64,000 nucleotides of DNA from Streptomyces sp. H27-H1 (GTDB lineage: Bacteria > Actinomycetota > Actinomycetes > Streptomycetales > Streptomycetaceae): contig NZ_JAPNLJ010000013.1 in assembly GCF_026627445.1 (NCBI RefSeq), forward strand, positions 62,001 to 126,000. The letters run 5' to 3'. Positions 59,010 through 64,000 of the stretch are shown piece after piece. Within the stretch, counting starts at the first letter, position 1. Each line of letters opens with the position of its first letter. Below the pieces are notes generated by a model, which did no database searches, had not been told where the DNA came from, and worked only from the letters and a program-made list of their open reading frames with translations. Made by a program: the position numbers and the translations under genes.

Positions 59010-60586
59010 GTCCGCCTCCTGGTATCGCCGAGATTGAGCATCACGCGGGGTTCGGGCAGCGCGCCGACCGGGCACCCCTGCTCGACGTCGTTCAGCGGGT
59101 GGGAGTCGAAGAGAGCGTCGGCCTCGGCGCGGGCGGCACTCGGGACCACGAAGCGGTCCTCGATCTTGGCGATGGCGAGGAGGCGGAACATGTCCTCCAT
59201 CTCCTGGCCGGACAGTCCGACGGCCCGGGCTATCGACTCGTCCTTCTCCTCGCCCAGGTTGACGCGGCGCATGTAGGCGCGCATCGCGGCCATCCGGCGC
59301 AGCACCGCCTCCACCGGCACGGTGTCCCCGGCGGTGAGCACCGCGGCGAGGTACTCGACGGGGATGCGCATGGCGTCGATGGCGCCGAACAGGTTCCCGG
59401 CGTCCTCGCCGTCGCTGCCGGTGGCGGCGACCGCCTCGACGACGGGGGAGAGCGGCGGGACGTACCAGACCATCGGCATCGTCCGGTACTCCGGGTGGAG
59501 CGGGAGAGCGACCTGGTAGGTGGCGATCAGGTCGTAGACCGGGGAGTCGCGGGCCGCGTCGAGCCACTCGTCGGTGATGCCGGCCGCGCGGGCCGCGGCG
59601 ATCACGACCGGGTCCGCCGGGTCCAGGAAGCATTCGAGCTGCGAGGGGTACAGATCGTGCTCGTCCTCGACCGCGGCGGCCTCGGCGACCTTGTCGGCGT
59701 CGTAGAGCATCACGCCGAGGTAGCGCATCCGGCCCACGCACGTCTCCGAGCACACCGTCGGCATGCCGACCTCGATGCGCGGGAAGCAGAACGTGCACTT
59801 CTCGGCCTTGCCGGTCTGGTGGTTGAAGTACACCTTCTTGTACGGACAGCCGGTCACGCACATCCGCCAGCCGCGGCACTGGTCCTGGTCGACCAGGACG
59901 ATGCCGTCCTCCTCGCGCTTGTACATCGCGCCGGACGGACAGGAGGAGACGCACGCGGGGTTGAGGCAGTGCTCGCAGATGCGCGGGAGGTAGAACATGA
60001 AGCTCTGCTCGAACTCGAAGCGGATCTTCTCGCCGACCTCGTCGCGGATCTTCTCGATGATCGGGTCCTTCGGCGCGTGCGTGGGGGCGCCGCCGAGGTT
60101 GTCGTCCCAGTTCGGACCCCACTCGATCTTGTCGATCGGCTCGCCGGTGATCTGCGAGACGGGCCGGGCGGTGGGCATGTCGTCGCCCGCCGGGGCCTCG
60201 GTGAGGTTCTTGTACTCGTAGGTCCAGGGCTGGTAGTAGTCGTCGATCTCCGGGAGGTCCGGGTTCGCGAAGATCTTGCCCAGCTTGGCGAGGCGGCCGC
60301 CCGCCTTGAGGCGGAGCTTGCCGACTCGGGGCCTCCCCGCGGAACGTAGGGGATGGGTGAGCTCCCAGCCGCCCTTCCACTTCTCCTGGTCCTCCCAGCG
60401 GCGCGGGTAGCCCTGGCCGGGGAGGGTTTCGACGTTGTTGAACCAGACGTACTCGGTGCCCTGCCGGTTGGTCCACGCCTGCTTGCAGGTGACCGAGCAG
60501 GTGTGGCAGCCGATGCACTTGTCGAGGTTCATGACCATCGCGACCTGTGCCATGACACGTCCGATGGGAGCTGCGCTCCGGGGCAT
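59006..60586 (-). CDS. narH: Respiratory nitrate reductase beta subunit (iron-sulfur)
   Basis: 526 residues with four Fe-S centres: CIGCHTCSVTCKQAW, CEHCLNPACVSSCPSGA, CRGWRMCVTGCPYKKVY (the Trp replacing a Cys marks the 3Fe-4S centre) and CTFCFPRIEVGMP ... CSETC. It wires electrons from NarI to NarG on the cytoplasmic side. ATG 60586 lies 3 bp after the narG stop. An ATG at 60553 (MAQVAMVMNLDKCIG) is a possible alternative start and fits the usual family N-terminus better. Confidence 0.94.
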   Translation of the reverse strand: MPRSAAPIGRVMAQVAMVMNLDKCIGCHTCSVTCKQAWTNRQGTEYVWFNNVETLPGQGYPRRWEDQEKWKGGWELTHPLRSAGRPRVGKLRLKAGGRLAKLGKIFANPDLPEIDDYYQPWTYEYKNLTEAPAGDDMPTARPVSQITGEPIDKIEWGPNWDDNLGGAPTHAPKDPIIEKIRDEVGEKIRFEFEQSFMFYLPRICEHCLNPACVSSCPSGAMYKREEDGIVLVDQDQCRGWRMCVTGCPYKKVYFNHQTGKAEKCTFCFPRIEVGMPTVCSETCVGRMRYLGVMLYDADKVAEAAAVEDEHDLYPSQLECFLDPADPVVIAAARAAGITDEWLDAARDSPVYDLIATYQVALPLHPEYRTMPMVWYVPPLSPVVEAVAATGSDGEDAGNLFGAIDAMRIPVEYLAAVLTAGDTVPVEAVLRRMAAMRAYMRRVNLGEEKDESIARAVGLSGQEMEDMFRLLAIAKIEDRFVVPSAARAEADALFDSHPLNDVEQGCPVGALPEPRVMLNLGDTRRRT

Positions 60587-60589
60587 TGT

Positions 60590-63500
60590 TTAGAACTCCA
60601 CCTTCTGGTCACGGCGGCGGATGACCGTCACCTCGTCGCGCTGGTTGCCGGTCGGGCCCAGGTAGTTGAAGGCCCAGGTCAGCTGGGCGTAGCCGCCGAT
60701 GAGGTGGGTGGGCTTGAGCATCACCCGGGTCAGCGAGTTGTGGATGCCGCCGCGGCGGCCGGTCTTCTCCGTCTTCGGGACGCCGACCGTGCGCTCCTGC
60801 GCGTGGTTCATGTAGACCGTGCCGGGCGGCATCTTGTGGGAGACGATCGCGCGGGCGGTGATCACGCCGTTGCGGTTGACCGCCTCGATCCAGTCGTTGT
60901 CCCGGACCCCGATGGCGGCGGCGTCCTGCGGGGACATCCACACCGTCTGGCCGCCGCGGCCCAGCGTCATCATGTACAGGTTGTCCTGGTACTGGCTGTG
61001 GATCGCCCACTTGTTGTGCGGGGTCAGGTACCGCACGGCCACCGACTTCGCCTTCTCGTCCACCGTGCCGAGCTCGGGTTCCCCGTACAGGACGTGCATG
61101 TTCAGCGGCGGCTTGTAGACGGGCAGGGACTCCCCGACCTCGTGCAGCCAGTCGTGGTCGATGAAGAAGTGCTGGCGGCCGGTGAGGGTGTGCCAGGGCT
61201 TGAGGTGCTCGGTGTTGATCGTGAAGGCCGTGTACCGGCGCCCGCCGGACTCCGAACCCGACCACTCGGGCGAGGTGATCACCGGGACCGGGCGGGCCTG
61301 GGTGTCGGCGAAGGTGATCCGCTTGCCCTCGGCCTCGGCGGCCAGGTGGGCCATCGGGGTGCCCACCTTCTTCTCCAGCGTCTCGAACCCCTGCGTGGCC
61401 AGGCGGCCGTTGGAGGTGCCGGACAGGGAGAGGATCGCCTCGCAGGCCTGCTGGGCGGTGTCCAGGCGCGGCCGGCCGTCGGCGACTCCGCCGCGGACCG
61501 TGCCGTTCTTGCGGCCGAGGTAGTCGACCTCCTCGGCCACGTCGAAGGTGACCGCCTTCGTGGTCACGCCCAGCTTGTCGACGAGCGGGCCGAGCGCCTT
61601 GAACTTCTCGCCGACCGCCCCGTAGTCCCGCTCCACGACCGTCAGGTTGTACATCGTCCGGCCCGGTACGGGCTCGCACTCGCCCTTCGACCAGTCCAGG
61701 GCGACCCCGCCGGGCTGGGCCATCTCGCCGCCCGGGGTGTCGTGCTGCAGGGCGGTGGCGACCAGGTCCTTGCGCACGCCCAGGTGGGTCTTCGCGAGCT
61801 CGCCGAACCGCTCGGCCAGGGTCTTGAAGGCGTCGTAGTCGGAGCGGGCCTGCCACGGCGGATCCACGGCCGGGGTGAAGGCGTGCAGGAAGGGGTGCAT
61901 GTCCGTGGAGGACAGGTCGTGCTTCTCGTACCAGGTGGCCGCCGGGAGGACCACGTCGGAGAGCAGCGTCGTGGACGTCATCCGGAAGTCCATGGACATG
62001 AGCAGGTCGAGCTTGCCCTCCACGTCCTCCTCCCGGTACGTCACGTCCTTCGGCGTGCAGCGCGGACCGTCGTCGGGGAGGTTGGAGTGGGTGCCCAGGA
62101 GGTGCTTGAGGAAGTACTCGTTGCCCTTGGAGCTGGATCCCAGCAGGTTGGCCCGCCATACGTTGAGCACGCGCGGCCAGTTGTGCGGGGCGTCCGGGTC
62201 CTCGCCGGCGAAGCCGAGCTCGCCGCTCCTCAGCTGCCGGACCGTCTCCGCGACCGGGTCCTCGGCCTCCGCCAGCTCCAGCGGGTTGCGGTCGAAAGTC
62301 GGGTACGAGGGCATCCAGCCCATCCGGGTGCTCGCTGCCAGGCAGTCCGAGCCCGTCATCCCCTCGAAGGCACCGGTGGCGAGCGGGGAGGCGAGGGCCT
62401 CGGCCGGAAGGGTGTCGTAGCGCCACTGGTCGGTGTGCAGGTAGAACCAGGCCGCGCCGATCATCTGGCGCGGCGGGCGCGACCAGTCGGAGGCGGCGGC
62501 CAGCGTCGCCCAGCCGGTGACCGGGCGGCACTTCTCCTGGCCGACGTAGTGGCCCCAGCCGCCGCCGTTGTGGCCCTGGCAGCCGGTGAGGGTGAGCAGG
62601 GCCAGGAACGAGCGGTAGATGGTCTCCGAGTGGAACCAGTGGTTGGTGCCCGCGCCCATCAGGATCATGCAGCGGCCCCGGGACTGCTCGGCGGTCTGCG
62701 CGAACTCCCGTGCCACGCGCGCCGCCTGGGCCGCGGGGACCGAGGTCAGCGACTCCTGCCAGCCGGGGGTGCCCGGGGCGCTCGCGTCCTCGTAGCCGGT
62801 GGGCCACACGCCCGGCAGGCCGTCGCGGGCCACACCGTACTGGGCGAGCATCAGGTCGAAGACGGTCGTGACGAGCCGGTCCCCCGAGGCGGTCGCGAGG
62901 CGCCGTACGGGCACACCGCGGCGGATCGTGCCGCGCGGCCTCCCGTCCTGGTCCACACCCTGTTCGTCGTCCTCGAAGCGGGGGAGGGTGATCTCCACGC
63001 TCTCGTCGCAGGCGCCGTGGAGGGTCAGCCGCGGGACGGTGTCGCCCAGTTCGAGATTCCACTCGGGCTTCTCGTTCTTGCCCCAGCGGTGGCCGAGGGT
63101 GCCGTTCGGGACGACGGGCTCGCCGGTCGTGTCGTCGATCAGCACCGTCTTCCACTGCGCGTTCCCGGTGTCCTGACCGAGATCCGCGGCGGTGACGAAC
63201 TTGCCCGGAACCAGGCCCTGTTCGGTCTCCTTCAGGGAAACCAGGAAAGGCAGGTCCGTGTACTGGCGGACGTAATCCGTGAAGAACGGCGTCTGCTTGT
63301 CGACGAAGAATTCCTTGAGGATGACATGGCCCATCGCGAGGGCCAGCGCACCGTCCGTACCGGGGTGCGGGTGCATCCATTCGTCGGCGAATTTCGTGTT
63401 GTCCGCGTAATCGGGGGAAACGGTGACGACCTTCTGGCCGCGGTAGCGGGCCTCGGCCATCCAGTGCGCGTCCGGGGTACGGGTGACGGGGACGTTCGAG

Positions 63501-64000
63501 CCCCACATCATCAGGTACGCGGCGTCCCACCAGTCGCCCGACTCCGGCACGTCCGTCTGGTCCCCGAAGACCTGCGGAGAGGCGACCGGGAGATCGGCGT
63601 ACCAGTCGTAGAAGGACAGCATCGGCGCGCCGATGAGCGAGTGGAAACGGGCGCCGGCCGCGTGCGAGGCCATCGACATCGCCGGGATCGGCGAGAAGCC
63701 CGCGACCCGGTCGGGGCCGTGCTCCCTGATCGTGTGCACGTGCGCGGCGGCGACGATCTCCGTCGCCTCTTCCCACGTCGCGCGCACCAGCCCGCCCTTG
63801 CCGCGCGCCTGCTGGTAGCCGCGCCGGCGCACCGGGTCGCCCTGGATGTCGGCCCAGGCCTCGACCGGGTCGCCCAGCCGCGCCTTGGCCTCGCGGTACA
63901 TCTCCAGCAGGGCGCCGCGCACGTACGGATAGCGCACCCGGGTGGGGGAGTAGGAGTACCAGGAGAACGAGGCGCCGCGCGGGCAGCCGCGGGGCTCGTA
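60590..64000 (-). CDS. narG: Respiratory nitrate reductase alpha subunit (molybdenum), N-terminus outside window
   Basis: Over 1130 residues are visible; the N-terminal about 90 lie beyond the window end. It is a DMSO-reductase-family enzyme: GCPRGASFSWYSYSP leads in, followed by MMWGSNVPVTRTPDAHW, GAGTNHWFHSETIYRSF, QLRSGELGF, WYEKHDLSSTDMHPFLH and NHAQERT. It reduces nitrate to nitrite using bis-MGD on the inner face of the membrane, giving anaerobic or microaerobic respiration. It is the first gene of narGHJI, transcribed leftward. Confidence 0.95.
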   Translation of the reverse strand, partial: YEPRGCPRGASFSWYSYSPTRVRYPYVRGALLEMYREAKARLGDPVEAWADIQGDPVRRRGYQQARGKGGLVRATWEEATEIVAAAHVHTIREHGPDRVAGFSPIPAMSMASHAAGARFHSLIGAPMLSFYDWYADLPVASPQVFGDQTDVPESGDWWDAAYLMMWGSNVPVTRTPDAHWMAEARYRGQKVVTVSPDYADNTKFADEWMHPHPGTDGALALAMGHVILKEFFVDKQTPFFTDYVRQYTDLPFLVSLKETEQGLVPGKFVTAADLGQDTGNAQWKTVLIDDTTGEPVVPNGTLGHRWGKNEKPEWNLELGDTVPRLTLHGACDESVEITLPRFEDDEQGVDQDGRPRGTIRRGVPVRRLATASGDRLVTTVFDLMLAQYGVARDGLPGVWPTGYEDASAPGTPGWQESLTSVPAAQAARVAREFAQTAEQSRGRCMILMGAGTNHWFHSETIYRSFLALLTLTGCQGHNGGGWGHYVGQEKCRPVTGWATLAAASDWSRPPRQMIGAAWFYLHTDQWRYDTLPAEALASPLATGAFEGMTGSDCLAASTRMGWMPSYPTFDRNPLELAEAEDPVAETVRQLRSGELGFAGEDPDAPHNWPRVLNVWRANLLGSSSKGNEYFLKHLLGTHSNLPDDGPRCTPKDVTYREEDVEGKLDLLMSMDFRMTSTTLLSDVVLPAATWYEKHDLSSTDMHPFLHAFTPAVDPPWQARSDYDAFKTLAERFGELAKTHLGVRKDLVATALQHDTPGGEMAQPGGVALDWSKGECEPVPGRTMYNLTVVERDYGAVGEKFKALGPLVDKLGVTTKAVTFDVAEEVDYLGRKNGTVRGGVADGRPRLDTAQQACEAILSLSGTSNGRLATQGFETLEKKVGTPMAHLAAEAEGKRITFADTQARPVPVITSPEWSGSESGGRRYTAFTINTEHLKPWHTLTGRQHFFIDHDWLHEVGESLPVYKPPLNMHVLYGEPELGTVDEKAKSVAVRYLTPHNKWAIHSQYQDNLYMMTLGRGGQTVWMSPQDAAAIGVRDNDWIEAVNRNGVITARAIVSHKMPPGTVYMNHAQERTVGVPKTEKTGRRGGIHNSLTRVMLKPTHLIGGYAQLTWAFNYLGPTGNQRDEVTVIRRRDQKVEF

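Noticed and set aside
1..64000. CRISPR array or prophage
   Set aside because: No regularly spaced repeats of 24-37 bp and no phage structural or integrase gene were seen.

Overview
The window is chromosomal DNA from a streptomycete (Streptomyces or a close relative such as Kitasatospora). The evidence is the very high G+C and the matching third-position bias, frequent GTG starts, 4-base start/stop overlaps (GTGA, ATGA), T-poor but very stable terminator hairpins, and a gene content typical of the actinomycete core chromosome. No rRNA, tRNA or CRISPR array was seen.

Layout. 1-5 kb: the end of a membrane-anchored putative peptidoglycan-binding protein, then an ABC exporter (ATPase, permease) in one operon with a NarL-type two-component system and a candidate operator in front. 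5-16 kb: a MerR regulator, a SirB1-like protein and an acetyltransferase, then fdxA-dapC, a secreted GGLP-repeat protein, dapE (diaminopimelate/lysine pathway), a LOG-family protein, a FolP2-type pterin-binding protein, a DivIVA-like protein, tag and an enoyl-CoA hydratase. 16-28 kb: DUF3117, an O-methyltransferase, the envelope-stress block sigE - anti-sigma - htrA - tatB, mrp, a DUF1003 protein, an MgtE-N/CBS protein, a lipoprotein and corA. This order closely follows the Mycobacterium tuberculosis Rv1177-Rv1239c region as I remember it. 28-40 kb: small conserved proteins, a PHP phosphoesterase, MarC, hydrolases, a DEAD-box helicase, a ferritin-like protein, DUF3107, a TetR regulator and a DUF3152 zinc-protease-like protein, matching the Rv3206c-Rv3211 neighbourhood that ends in moeZ.

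40.6-45 kb is the damaged accessory part. A broken TnpB (IS605/IS1341-type) element ends exactly where the start codon of an oligopeptide-binding-protein gene should be. That gene is frameshifted and then fused by deletion to an ATPase fragment that itself carries a nonsense codon. A comparable deletion at 54.2 kb fuses a truncated response regulator to half of an FtsX-type permease.

45.2-49.8 kb holds four tightly packed genes: a PelF-like (DUF3492) glycosyltransferase, a polytopic membrane protein, an NAD-dependent sugar epimerase and a Spherulin-4-like protein. Together they resemble the enzyme set used for amino-sugar exopolysaccharides, and they are my best candidate for an undescribed system here. 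moeZ, a secreted aminopeptidase-like lipoprotein, hemG and a heme-associated radical SAM gene follow. The window closes with a narIJHG respiratory nitrate reductase operon (narG is cut by the window edge), read on the minus strand.
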